A stretch of DNA of 64,000 nucleotides from Kineococcus rhizosphaerae (lineage in GTDB: Bacteria; Actinomycetota; Actinomycetes; Actinomycetales; Kineococcaceae), in NCBI RefSeq assembly GCF_003002055.1, contig NZ_PVZF01000002.1:496001-560000 (forward strand), written 5' to 3'. The stretch's first letter is position 1. Each line of letters starts with the position of its first letter. The translations under genes and the position numbers were made by a program. This document shows positions 24,818-32,270 of the stretch, piece after piece. Below the pieces are notes generated by a model. The model was not told the origin of the DNA. It saw only the letters and a program-made list of their open reading frames with translations, and did not search any database.

Positions 24818-26305
24818 CTAGTCGGCCCCGCCCACGAGGTCGGTGACGATCCGGGCCGACAACCCCACGAGCGGCAGCCCGCCGCCGGGGTGCGAGCTGC
24901 CGCCGACGAGGAACAACCCCGGGACCGGCGAGCGGTTGGCCGGCCGCAGGAAGGCCGAGCGGGCCCCGTTGCTGGCCGTGCCGTAGATCGCACCGCCGTC
25001 GCTGCCCGTCAGGTGCTCCAGGTCGGCCGGGGTGCGCACCTCGCTCCAGCGCACCCGGTCCCGCACGTCCAGCCCTCGGCGGGCCATGGTCTCCAGAACG
25101 GTCGCGGCGTACCGCTCGACGAGCCCGGCGTCGCGCCAGTCCGTGCCGCCCGCCGGGTCGTGCACGGGCGCGTTGACCAGCACGAACCACGCCTCGGAGT
25201 GCTCGTCGGGGCGCAGCGCCGGGTCGTCGGGCGCGCTGACGTACACGGTCGGGTCCGCGACGGGCCGCCCCGCGGCGAGGTCGGCGAACTCGGCGTCGTA
25301 GTCGGGGGGGAACAGCACCGTGTGGTGCCGCAGGCCGGGGGTCCGCCCGTCCAGGGCCAGCAGCAGGACGAACCCCGAGGAGGACCGCAGCCGCCGCTTG
25401 GGCTGCAGCCGCGGGCGGGGCAGCAGGTCCCGGTACAGCCGGGCCGCGTCGACGGCCGAGACGACCACGTCGGCCGCGACCTCGGTGCCGTCCTGCAGGC
25501 GGAGCCCGCTCGCCCGGCCCCCGGCCTCCAGGACCCGGGCCACCGGGGTGCCGGTGCGGATCCGCGCGCCGTTCTCGACGGCGCGGTCGGCGACGGCCTG
25601 CGCCAGCCGGTGCAGGCCCCCCCGCACGTACCAGGCGCCGAAGGCCTGCTCCACGAACGGGACGGTGGCCAGGGCGGCGGGCGCCTTGGCCGGGTCCGAG
25701 CCGGAGTACGTGGCGTAGCGGTCCAGCAGCGTCCGCAGCCGCGGGTCCTGCAGGTACGTCCGGCCCAGCCCGCGCAGCGACGCCCACGGGGCGACCGTGC
25801 GCACGTCGGAGGTGCTGCGCGCCAGCCGCACGAGGGTGCGTGGCCCCTCGAGCGCCGACTCCAGGAACGGTTCGCGGGCCACGTCCCAGATCCGCGCCGC
25901 CCGGCGCTGGAACGCCGTCCACTGCGCACCCGTGCCCGCGCCGAGGGCGTCGTCGAGCGCCGCGGCCACCGCCGGCAGACCCCCGCCGGGCAGGTCGAGC
26001 TCGGTGCCGTCGCCGAACCGGTAGTGGGCGACCGGGTCCAGGGGGACGACGTCGAGGACCTCCTCGATCGGGGCCCCCGTCTTGAGGAACAGGTCCCGCT
26101 GCACCGCGGGCAGCGTCAGCAGCGACGGGCCGGTGTCGAAGGAGAACCCGTCCCGGCTGAACCAGCCCAGCTTGCCCCCCACCTCGGGGCCCTGCTCGAA
26201 CACCTCGACGCGGTGACCGCGGGCCGCCAGTCGCGCCGCGACCGACAACCCCCCGAAACCCGCCCCGACGACGACGACCCGGCTCAGAGCGTCCGTCCCT
26301 TCCAC
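24818..26305 (-). CDS. CrtI-family carotenoid desaturase, probably CrtD-like
   Basis: 495 residues of the CrtI/CrtD/CrtO flavoprotein family, clearly different from the crtI at 14741. The FAD fold VVVGAGFGGLSVAARLAARG is near residue 10-30, FDTGPSLLTLP near 57 and the C-terminal VGGSSHPGGGLPLVG near 470. It overlaps the glycosyltransferase gene by 22 bases and follows cruF in one operon. In other bacteria CruF (hydration at C1') works with CrtD (3,4-desaturation of the hydrated end), so CrtD is the best guess. A 4,4'-type oxidase or a second phytoene desaturase remain possible. Confidence 0.82.
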   Translation of the reverse strand: MEGTDALSRVVVVGAGFGGLSVAARLAARGHRVEVFEQGPEVGGKLGWFSRDGFSFDTGPSLLTLPAVQRDLFLKTGAPIEEVLDVVPLDPVAHYRFGDGTELDLPGGGLPAVAAALDDALGAGTGAQWTAFQRRAARIWDVAREPFLESALEGPRTLVRLARSTSDVRTVAPWASLRGLGRTYLQDPRLRTLLDRYATYSGSDPAKAPAALATVPFVEQAFGAWYVRGGLHRLAQAVADRAVENGARIRTGTPVARVLEAGGRASGLRLQDGTEVAADVVVSAVDAARLYRDLLPRPRLQPKRRLRSSSGFVLLLALDGRTPGLRHHTVLFPPDYDAEFADLAAGRPVADPTVYVSAPDDPALRPDEHSEAWFVLVNAPVHDPAGGTDWRDAGLVERYAATVLETMARRGLDVRDRVRWSEVRTPADLEHLTGSDGGAIYGTASNGARSAFLRPANRSPVPGLFLVGGSSHPGGGLPLVGLSARIVTDLVGGAD

Positions 26306-27387
26306 CGCAGTTCGCCCCTGCCCTTGCGGCGCCAGGAGTCGGCGAGCAGCCCGAGCAGGACGGCGATCGAGGCCGGGTGCGCGAACGCGTCCGGCACCGA
26401 CCGGCCGCCCGTGCGCTCCGCCGCCGCGTACCGCCCGACGACCCCGGCGAGGTACCCGAGCGCGCCCACGGGCGAGCCGCCCAGCGCCGCGACCGGCGGC
26501 ACCAGGTAGGTCAGGGCCAGACCGGCCCCCACCGCGACCGCGGCCGGCCGCGACCCGAAGGCCGACCACAGCGACTTCGCGTACCCGGCGCGGACCTCGT
26601 CCCACCCCTCGTACATGCGGCACGTCGCCAGCGCCGTGCCGTCCGCGACACCGCCGCGACCGCCGACGGCCTTCACCGCGCGCAGCAGGGCGAGGTCGTC
26701 GAGCACCTCGCCCCTGATCGCGGCGTGCCCCCCGGCCCGCCGGTACGTCGCGGCGTCGACGACGAGGAACTGCCCGTTCGCCGCCGCCAGCGACGGCCGC
26801 GAGGACACCTCCGCGCGGCGCAGCGGCAGCGTCGTCAGCCACGACCACTGCAGCAGCGGCTGGACCAGCCGCTCGCCCCACGTCAGCGCCAGCTGCCGCG
26901 GGTAGGGGCAGACGAGGTCGAACCCGGTGCCGCGCAGCAGGTCCACCGCCGCGGACACCGCGTGCGGCGCGAGCACGACGTCGGCGTCGACGAAGACGAG
27001 GACCTCACCCGTGGCGTGCTCGGCCAGCACGTGGCACGCGTGCGTCTTGCCCAGCCAGCCCGCCGGCGGGCCGTCGCTGCGGACCAGCCGGACGCGCTCG
27101 TCGGCCGCCGCGACGGCCTCGACCACGTCCGCCGTCCGGTCGCCGGAGGCGTCGTCGACGACGACGACCTCGTAGTCGGGCAGCTCGACCTGGTCCAGCA
27201 GCGAGGTCAGGCACTCCTGGACGGTGTCCTCCTCGTCCCGGACCGGCACCAGCACGCTGACCCGGCCCGCGACCGGCGGGGGGTCCAGCCGCGGCACCCG
27301 CAGCGCCCGCGCGTTCAGCAGCGAGTGCGCCGTCAACGCGACCGCACCCGCCGACCCCGCCCACGTCAGGGCGCGCCACGGCCTCAC
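26284..27387 (-). CDS. Family 2 glycosyltransferase, probable carotenoid glycosylation
   Basis: 367 residues. An N-terminal membrane segment (about 5-25) is followed by a GT-A domain with VSVLVPVRDEEDTV near residue 42, VVVDDASGDRTADVV near 75, the metal-binding VFVDADVVL near 135 and a QXXRW-like ending region. Two or three hydrophobic helices close the protein (about 270-340), so it is membrane embedded. The GTG start 27387 overlaps the cruF stop (GTGA). In this position such enzymes (CruC, CrtQ or CruG types) add a sugar to the tertiary hydroxyl of a carotenoid end group; the sugar is not predictable. Confidence 0.82.
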   Translation of the reverse strand: MRPWRALTWAGSAGAVALTAHSLLNARALRVPRLDPPPVAGRVSVLVPVRDEEDTVQECLTSLLDQVELPDYEVVVVDDASGDRTADVVEAVAAADERVRLVRSDGPPAGWLGKTHACHVLAEHATGEVLVFVDADVVLAPHAVSAAVDLLRGTGFDLVCPYPRQLALTWGERLVQPLLQWSWLTTLPLRRAEVSSRPSLAAANGQFLVVDAATYRRAGGHAAIRGEVLDDLALLRAVKAVGGRGGVADGTALATCRMYEGWDEVRAGYAKSLWSAFGSRPAAVAVGAGLALTYLVPPVAALGGSPVGALGYLAGVVGRYAAAERTGGRSVPDAFAHPASIAVLLGLLADSWRRKGRGELRWKGRTL

Positions 27388-28157
27388 CGGCCACGCGCCA
27401 GCGACCGCAGGTACGGGAAGACGGTCAGCCCCATCGCGACCCCGCCGTAGGCGGCGACCACCGGGCGCCGGAAGAAGACGGCGTTGCCGAGGGCCGACCC
27501 CAGCCACGTCCAGCCCAGCAGCGCGGCGGGAACGGTCTGGGGCTCGTCGCGGTCCGGGGGCAGCGCGGCGTGCAGCCCGGCGCAGATCACCCCCGCCGTC
27601 AGCAGCCAGCCCGCGTAGTTGCTCAGCGGGATCCCCGGCACCCCGGGCAGGTGCGGGCGGGGGTGCTCGAAGGACCAGTGCCCCGCGGCCGTCATCTGCG
27701 GGTCGAGGAACAGGTCCCACGCGGCGAGCGTCCAGGCCGCCGTCGCGACCGTCGCCACCCCCCGCGTCCGGCGCGGCAGGCCCGCGGCCAGGTGCCGGCC
27801 CAGCCGGACGCTGGGGTGCGCCAGCATCGTCCACGCCAGCGGGACCACCACCGGCACGTCCAGGACCTGCGGCCCCAGCGTCCCGGCGTACCGGTACCGG
27901 CCGAAGGGACGTCCCGTGCGGGTGCCGACCGCCTCGGCGACCAGCCCCAGGCCCCCGGCGACCGTCAGCGTCGTCAGCGCCGACCGGGTGCCGCCGCGCC
28001 GGGCCGCGTCGACGACCGAGGCGGCCGAGAACGCGAGGACCGAGCCGATGGTCGTGCGCCGCAGACGTTCCCCCCGCAGCAGCGGGTGGGCGACCTGGGA
28101 CAGCACCGCGCCCCCGGCGAGGGCACCGGCGACGGTCGTGAGCAGGGGGGGACGCAC
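27384..28157 (-). CDS. cruF: Carotenoid 1',2'-hydratase (CruF family)
   Basis: 257 residues with about seven membrane helices. The conserved CruF/DUF422 core is visible: a GRPFGRYRYAGTLGP segment near residue 75, PLAWTMLAHP near 98 and the acidic WDLFLDPQM motif near 140. GIPLSNYAGWLLTA follows near 170. CruF adds water to the 1',2' double bond of acyclic carotenoids, creating the hydroxyl that is later glycosylated. The GTG start 28157 is preceded at seven bases by TAGAGT and has no ribosome site; homology also begins there. It heads the cruF, glycosyltransferase, crtD-like operon. Confidence 0.88.
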   Translation of the reverse strand: MRPPLLTTVAGALAGGAVLSQVAHPLLRGERLRRTTIGSVLAFSAASVVDAARRGGTRSALTTLTVAGGLGLVAEAVGTRTGRPFGRYRYAGTLGPQVLDVPVVVPLAWTMLAHPSVRLGRHLAAGLPRRTRGVATVATAAWTLAAWDLFLDPQMTAAGHWSFEHPRPHLPGVPGIPLSNYAGWLLTAGVICAGLHAALPPDRDEPQTVPAALLGWTWLGSALGNAVFFRRPVVAAYGGVAMGLTVFPYLRSLARGR

Positions 28158-28164
28158 GTCGAGC

Positions 28165-28170
28165 ACTCTA
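28165..28170 (-). promoter_or_regulatory. -10 element of the cruF operon (leaderless type)
   Basis: TAGAGT on the minus strand ends seven bases before the cruF GTG and is identical to the box before crtE. The 119 bases between the crtA stop and the cruF start are otherwise featureless. Confidence 0.5.
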
Positions 28171-28276
28171 GGGACGAGGTGCGACACGAGCCCGGCGGGG
28201 CTCAGCGGCCGGGCGCGGACCCCGGGCCGGACAGCCCGGTGACCGGCTCGGGACGGACGGTGGGGACCCGCCCGTG

Positions 28277-28963
28277 TCACGGGGTCCGGCCGTCCAGGGT
28301 GCCCCGCACGTCCACGACGCCGAACCGGGCGAACAGCTCCTCGGCGTACCAGCCCTCCCGGGGCGTGCGGACCATCACGTCGCGGTGCGCGGCCCCCCGG
28401 TGCGCGAACTCCCGCAGCGCCTCCGTCGACTCCCACAGCGAGAAGGTCCCCTGGTAGCCCAGCGGCGCCTCCCCGATCCCGAACGCGGTCCGCAGGCCGG
28501 GGACGGTGCGCAGCTCCTCGGCCACCGGCGGCACGGAGCGCCAGAACGACGCGGCCTTCGCCGGGCGCAGCCGGGCGCGGGTGATGGAGGCCACCGGACC
28601 GCCGCCGTCGGGTCCGGAGCCGAAGGGCTCGGCCCCCGACCATCGGCCGCGGCTGCTGCGCGGGGCGAGGCGGAACTGCACGCGCTCGCGGGCGATCCCC
28701 GCCCACGCCCGCGCGGTCCTCGAGGTCTCGAACGCGTCGGCGTCGGCGGTCGCGTCCCACGCCACGAGCGCCGCCCAGCGCAGGGGGTCGGCGTCGCGGA
28801 CGGTGAAGGTGCGCCCGTTCCCCGTCCCCAGGAGCTTGGCGAACCGCACCCCGGGCAGGGCTCGCAGGGCGGGCCGGTCGGCGGCCATCCGCCACACCGC
28901 ACGGGGGACGTCGCGCGGGGACACCGTCCAGACGTCGAGGGTCACGAGGTCCGGGCCGGGCAC
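28277..28963 (-). CDS. crtA: Spheroidene monooxygenase-like carotenoid ketolase (CrtA)
   Basis: 228 residues. The CrtA signature FAKLLGTGNGRTFTVRDADP is near residue 41-60, and the second conserved block GIGEAPLGYQGTFSLW is near 170. CrtA uses O2 to place a keto group at C2 of acyclic carotenoids (spheroidene to spheroidenone in purple bacteria). It lies just upstream of cruF on the same strand. The GTG start 28963 has a TAGCCT box six bases before it, overlapping the stop codon of the upstream hydrolase gene. Together with CruF and the CrtD-like enzyme it points to an acyclic ketocarotenoid. Confidence 0.88.
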   Translation of the reverse strand: MPGPDLVTLDVWTVSPRDVPRAVWRMAADRPALRALPGVRFAKLLGTGNGRTFTVRDADPLRWAALVAWDATADADAFETSRTARAWAGIARERVQFRLAPRSSRGRWSGAEPFGSGPDGGGPVASITRARLRPAKAASFWRSVPPVAEELRTVPGLRTAFGIGEAPLGYQGTFSLWESTEALREFAHRGAAHRDVMVRTPREGWYAEELFARFGVVDVRGTLDGRTP

Positions 28964-28969
28964 CCGGTG

Positions 28970-28975
28970 AGGCTA
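28970..28975 (-). promoter_or_regulatory. -10 element of crtA, overlapping the upstream stop codon
   Basis: TAGCCT on the minus strand (28975 to 28970) begins with the TAG stop codon of the alpha/beta hydrolase gene and ends six bases before the crtA GTG. The same bases thus appear to end one gene and promote the next. Confidence 0.45.
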
Positions 28976-29812
28976 CCCGGGGAGGGCGGGGTCGACCCGT
29001 CCACGCACCTGGTCACGCACCTGCTCGCGCACCACGCGGGCGCAGTCGGCGGGCCGGTCCCAGGCCGGGACGTGCCCGCAGTCCGCCCACTCGATCCAGC
29101 GCGTCTGCGCGGGGGCGGCCGAGCGCCTGCAGAAGTCCGGCGGCAGCACCCGGTCCCGACCCCCGGCGACGACCGTGACCGGTACCCGCACGTCCCCGGC
29201 GCGGGTGAAGGCTCCCGCCGCGATGCCCGCGTCCGCGGCGACGTACCCGGGTGCTGCGGCGATGGCGCTCAGCGCGTCCCGCACCAGGTCGGCCGGCAGC
29301 GCCCGGGGGGCCGTGCTCGTCGCGGCCAGCGCGAGCGTCACCCCGAGGCGCGTCGTCACGACCCGGCCGGGCAGCCGGCCGGCGAGCCGGGCGAACTGCT
29401 GCCCGGTCGGCAGCAGCGGCGGTCTCCTGCGCGGGGTGGTCCACAGACCGGCCGGGGTGAACGCCGTGACGCCGGCGACGGCCCCGTCCCGTTCCCCGGC
29501 GGCCGCTTCCAGCGCGATCCAGCCGCCCAGGGAGTGCCCCACGAGGTGCACCGGCTCGCCCTGGGCCGCCGCGAGGCGCTGCAGCCGCCCACCGAGAGCG
29601 GCGGGGGTCATGCCCGACGCCGGGACGGGCGGGGCGTGCCCGTGCCCGGGCAGGTCCAGCACGAGGAGGCGGTGGTCGGCGGCCAGGTGCGGCACCACCA
29701 GCGACCACGCCGACGCGGCGCCCCCCAGGCCGTGCACGAGGACGAGGAGCGGGTGCGCCGGGTCGGTCGATCCCGCGCGGTGGACGGCGAACCCCTCGAG
29801 CAGCTCGGTCAT
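28973..29812 (-). CDS. Alpha/beta-fold hydrolase
   Basis: 279 residues. The oxyanion region LVHGLGGAASAW is near residue 28, the nucleophile elbow VGHSLGGW near 93 (Ser), a candidate acid in VAGGRDRVLP near 220 and the catalytic His in CGHVPAWDRP near 250. All triad members are in order. There is no export signal, so it should be a cytoplasmic esterase, lactonase or C-C hydrolase of unknown substrate. The ATG start 29812 overlaps the stop of the YbaK-like gene (ATGA). Its neighbours are carotenoid genes, but a role there, such as ester removal, is only a guess. Confidence 0.85.
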   Translation of the reverse strand: MTELLEGFAVHRAGSTDPAHPLLVLVHGLGGAASAWSLVVPHLAADHRLLVLDLPGHGHAPPVPASGMTPAALGGRLQRLAAAQGEPVHLVGHSLGGWIALEAAAGERDGAVAGVTAFTPAGLWTTPRRRPPLLPTGQQFARLAGRLPGRVVTTRLGVTLALAATSTAPRALPADLVRDALSAIAAAPGYVAADAGIAAGAFTRAGDVRVPVTVVAGGRDRVLPPDFCRRSAAPAQTRWIEWADCGHVPAWDRPADCARVVREQVRDQVRGRVDPALPG

Positions 29813-30360
29813 CCGAGCTCGACGGGGTGCCCCCCCGTGAGACGCAGCAGCTCGTCGTAGCGCGTGCGGAACACCGCGTGCGGGTGGCCGGCCGGCACCC
29901 AGATGTCCTGGTGCGGGGCCAGGGCCACGTCGACGTACGTCGGCAGCGGTTCGGACAGCGACAGGGGAGAGGCCGAGCCGAGGACGGATCCCGTGCGGCG
30001 CAGCACGTCCGCCGCCTCGTCGCGGAACAGCTCCGGTTCGCACAGCACCGCGGCCAGCGACGGGAGGAACAGCGGGTGGGCCGCCGAGGAGATGACGAAC
30101 AGGTGCCGGTCCTCGCGGGTGCGCAGGACGGCGGTGGCCGCGATCGCGGCCACCGCGACCTGCAGGTGCCGCGCGAGCCCGCCGACGTCCCGCACGGTGG
30201 CCGGGACCTGCACGACCGTGCCCACCGCGTCGAGGTCGACGAGGGCTTCCGCGGTGCACTCGACCGGCGGCAGCTGGAGCACGGAGGTGGAGTGACCTCC
30301 AGGGGCGGCCGTGGAGGAGCCACCGCCTTCGACGGGTTCCTGGCGCAGCGTCCACCTCAT
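29809..30360 (-). CDS. YbaK/ProRS-editing domain protein (aminoacyl-tRNA deacylase family)
   Basis: 183 residues; the second half reads as a YbaK/prolyl-tRNA editing domain (GSVLGSASPLSLSEPLPTYV near residue 125, then an APHQDIWVPAGHP segment with the His/Gly-rich binding end). Such proteins hydrolyse mischarged Ala- or Cys-tRNA. The first 30 residues are Gly/Ser-rich and not part of the fold. The ATG start 30360 has TACGCT eight bases upstream (30369-30374), and the gene overlaps the hydrolase start by four bases. Which amino acid it removes is not visible. Confidence 0.78.
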   Translation of the reverse strand: MRWTLRQEPVEGGGSSTAAPGGHSTSVLQLPPVECTAEALVDLDAVGTVVQVPATVRDVGGLARHLQVAVAAIAATAVLRTREDRHLFVISSAAHPLFLPSLAAVLCEPELFRDEAADVLRRTGSVLGSASPLSLSEPLPTYVDVALAPHQDIWVPAGHPHAVFRTRYDELLRLTGGHPVELG

Positions 30361-30421
30361 GCACCATCAGCGTAGAACCGTTCTCGTCTCCCGTCGCGCC
30401 GAACGGCCCGGTGCGGTGCGC

Positions 30422-30446
30422 CCACCCCGCCCCCGTGGTGGGGTGG
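30422..30446 (-). terminator. Hairpin downstream of the PKD-domain gene
   Basis: Arms CCACCCC and GGGGTGG pair around an 11-base loop. It lies 18 bases past the stop of the PKD-domain gene on the minus strand, and upstream of the YbaK-like gene. Confidence 0.4.
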
Positions 30447-30463
30447 TGCTGGGCCGCAGCGCA

Positions 30464-31306
30464 TCAGCGGGTCGGCGCCACCAGGACGTTGTCGCCGGAC
30501 AGGACGTGCACGCCCACCGCCGGGGACGTGGTCGTCGCCGTCCCCTCGATGGGCCGGTACGGCAGCCCCGCGATCGTGTACTCCCCGGTCCACGTCGTCG
30601 TCAGCGTGATCGCGTGGTCGCCGGGGGTCGTGTACGTGTGCGTCAGCGTCTGGTGCGGGTACGCCCGCCCCGGGTCCGCCGTGGGCCCCACCGTCGACCC
30701 GTCCCCGAGCGTCCACGTCCAGCTCGTCGGCGTGGCCCGGATCGTGACCGGGAACCCGAGGACCGTCGTGCCGCGCGTGACCGTCTCGTTCGTCGTGGTG
30801 AGGATGAGCGGGACGTTCAGGAGCGCCTCGCCGGTGCCCGGCTGGAGGTTCACCGGGCTCGGCGGGAGGCCGACGCGCTGGAGGTCGGAGGCGGTGACGG
30901 TGACGGTGGGGAGGGTGATGGCTCCACTGCTCGCGCCATCAGTGCTGCAGGCGCTGCCTTGCGCGGACCAAGGTGTATTACCGGTCCTTGTCCATGTGGT
31001 CATAAAAGTCTGGCCGGGCGGGCAGACGCTGTCCGAGGCCCGACAGTTGAACTCTCCAATCGAGATGTTTGGGTTGCTGGCGCCGCAAGCCGTCGTCTTC
31101 ATTGATTGAACTGGCGGGGTGGACGACTCTTTTGGTGATGTAGGTTTTCGGGGAGGTATTCGTGTAGGAGTATGAGACCTTGCTCCGACCTCCACGTGGG
31201 CACCGTTGGCTCGACCCCAAGAGTCACCTTCTGCATGTGCCGGCGAGCAATAGAGGAGGAAAAGAATAGTCAATGCAAATTTTGCGGTGAGGGCACGGAT
31301 TTTCAA
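30464..31306 (-). CDS. Secreted PKD-domain protein, function unknown
   Basis: 280 residues. The N-terminus is a clear signal peptide (KIR, hydrophobic core, cleavage after SPAHA at about residue 24). A Ser/Thr/Pro-rich region with four Cys (around residues 75-120) and then a PKD-like beta-sandwich follow, with WTWTLGDGS near 205 and LTHTYTTPGDHAITL near 230. No membrane anchor or sortase motif is seen. The start is TTG 31306, inside the stop of the lipoprotein gene (TTGA) and five bases after a GGGAAG site. The first third of the gene is much more AT-rich than the rest. A surface or adhesive role would be inference. Confidence 0.75.
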   Translation of the reverse strand: MKIRALTAKFALTILFLLYCSPAHAEGDSWGRANGAHVEVGARSHTPTRIPPRKPTSPKESSTPPVQSMKTTACGASNPNISIGEFNCRASDSVCPPGQTFMTTWTRTGNTPWSAQGSACSTDGASSGAITLPTVTVTASDLQRVGLPPSPVNLQPGTGEALLNVPLILTTTNETVTRGTTVLGFPVTIRATPTSWTWTLGDGSTVGPTADPGRAYPHQTLTHTYTTPGDHAITLTTTWTGEYTIAGLPYRPIEGTATTTSPAVGVHVLSGDNVLVAPTR

Positions 31307-31690
31307 TTTGCTTCCCAGATGACCCAATGGTTGTCAATCCACTTCAACCACAGGAAAAACTCGGCCTCGTCCAGACCGGGCACCTCCTCGAGGACTCGAT
31401 CGTCTTGGTCGACTACGTTATGCGGGGTGCGGCTGACGAGGACATCCATCTGAAGTTCTCCAAGATCAGGCTCCCAGGATCGAAATGAAACACCGTGGAA
31501 TTTAGTTTCTAACCCCACATTGATATAGCCGTGTTTTAAGAATCCCGCCACTTCGCTAATGTCATACGCGCAGCCAGCACACCCCTCGTCTGAAATTGAT
31601 TGAAGCAAGCTTGTATCGCCTGAGTTGCGTGAATAGTTCAAAACTTGAACATAATAACTTGCAAAAGCGCCGCCGCCTTGCTCTGAGAAT
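30960..31690. other. AT-rich patch inside a two-gene secreted module
   Basis: By eye the GC content here falls to about 45-50% against about 75% on both sides. The patch covers the 3' two thirds of the lipoprotein gene and the 5' third of the PKD gene, while the 5' end of the former and the 3' end of the latter keep normal composition. The edges fall within genes, not between them. No insertion sequence ends, integrase or direct repeats were seen. Confidence 0.7.
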
Positions 31691-31905
31691 TCCATGGCGA
31701 GTTCTGACGGTTTCGGCACTGCGAGCTCCCGCGTCGCCATCGAGGCGGGTGTCGTGCTGGCACTGGGGGTGCTGGCCGCTACTGGTGCGCTGGTTGCCGG
31801 CGCGCTCGTCGCTGCAACCGCCGGAATCTCCGGGTCGGCGTTCGAACACCCGGCGAGCAGGGCCGCTGCGGCGAGGGTCGCGGCGAGGGGGCGGAGACGG
31901 ATCAC
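31303..31905 (-). CDS. Lipoprotein resembling the DUF6318 family
   Basis: 200 residues. A lipoprotein signal (RLRPLAATLAAAALLAGC, lipobox LAGC with Cys at about residue 20) is followed by a Ser/Thr/Pro/Ala linker to about residue 65. A compact domain then contains ASYYVQVLNYSRNSGDTSLL and a CAGC pair, and ends WIDNHWVIWEAN. This layout resembles actinobacterial DUF6318 lipoproteins, which have no known function. It should be anchored to the outer face of the membrane. The GTG start 31905 has a GGGAG site about nine bases upstream. It overlaps the PKD gene start, so the two are coupled. Confidence 0.75.
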   Translation of the reverse strand: MIRLRPLAATLAAAALLAGCSNADPEIPAVAATSAPATSAPVAASTPSASTTPASMATRELAVPKPSELAMEFSEQGGGAFASYYVQVLNYSRNSGDTSLLQSISDEGCAGCAYDISEVAGFLKHGYINVGLETKFHGVSFRSWEPDLGELQMDVLVSRTPHNVVDQDDRVLEEVPGLDEAEFFLWLKWIDNHWVIWEAN

Positions 31906-32064
31906 CGGGGCACGCTCCCATGCCCCGACCCGCCTCTGGCGCCGCTTTCCCGTTGCTGTGGACAGGTTCTCGGCCGTTCGGGTGACGGGGCGAGACCTCT
32001 GCGCGACGCGTGACGCTGAGTCCTGCAGGGCGACTCTGCGTCCTGTGGACAACCTGCTCCGGCG

Positions 32065-32095
32065 TTGACGTGCCCTGAGGGCGGTGGTGTAGCTT
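32065..32095 (+). promoter_or_regulatory. Probable promoter of the SOS mutagenesis cassette
   Basis: TTGACG (32065-32070) and TAGCTT (32090-32095) are separated by 19 bases. The LexA box begins 10 bases after the -10 element, so bound LexA would cover the start of transcription. Confidence 0.5.
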
Positions 32096-32105
32096 CGAGA
32101 TGCGT

Positions 32106-32121
32106 TCGAACCGGTGTTCGA
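32106..32121 (+). promoter_or_regulatory. LexA (SOS) box, perfect actinobacterial consensus
   Basis: TCGAAC-CGGT-GTTCGA is a perfect TCGAAC-N4-GTTCGA palindrome, the consensus known from Mycobacterium and Bacillus-type SOS boxes. It is nested in a longer GTTCGAAC direct repeat (32104-32123). Its place just after the likely -10 element supports repression of the downstream polymerase cassette until DNA damage. Confidence 0.88.
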
Positions 32122-32133
32122 ACGCGATGTGGC

Positions 32134-32187
32134 CGCTCGAGACGCGGTCCGGGGGGAGGGGAAGCTCCGCGGGCCGCGTCTCGAGCG
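32134..32187 (+). promoter_or_regulatory. Leader hairpin between the SOS box and the first gene
   Basis: Perfect 14-base arms CGCTCGAGACGCGG (32134-32147) and CCGCGTCTCGAGCG (32174-32187) enclose a 26-base purine-rich loop. The loop contains GGGGAAGC, which is also complementary to GCTTCCCC further downstream near 32211, so an alternative pairing is possible. In the transcript this stands in the 5' leader, ending 84 bases before the start codon. Confidence 0.6.
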
Positions 32188-32270
32188 TGTCCTCGCGGGC
32201 CGCTTCCCCCGGCTCGCCCGCGCCGCGCGGTCCGCCGCGGCGCCGGCTCGAGTGGGGAAGGTGAACGACG

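Larger units (their letters stand above)
31906..32270. other. Intergenic region between the lipoprotein gene and the SOS cassette
   Basis: About 365 bases without a supported gene. The left part shows no recognisable promoter for the lipoprotein gene. The right part holds the SOS promoter, the LexA box and a structured leader, listed separately. Small frames here on either strand lack coding features. Confidence 0.6.

Noticed and set aside
31172-31453. Plus-strand frame of 93 codons with several Cys in the AT-rich patch
   Set aside because: It lies antisense to the PKD and lipoprotein genes, has no ribosome site and shows no family pattern; the minus-strand frames have signal peptides and coupled starts.
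30464-32052. Prophage or integrative element at the AT-rich patch
   Set aside because: No integrase, transposase, att repeats or tRNA target was visible; the patch is within two genes.
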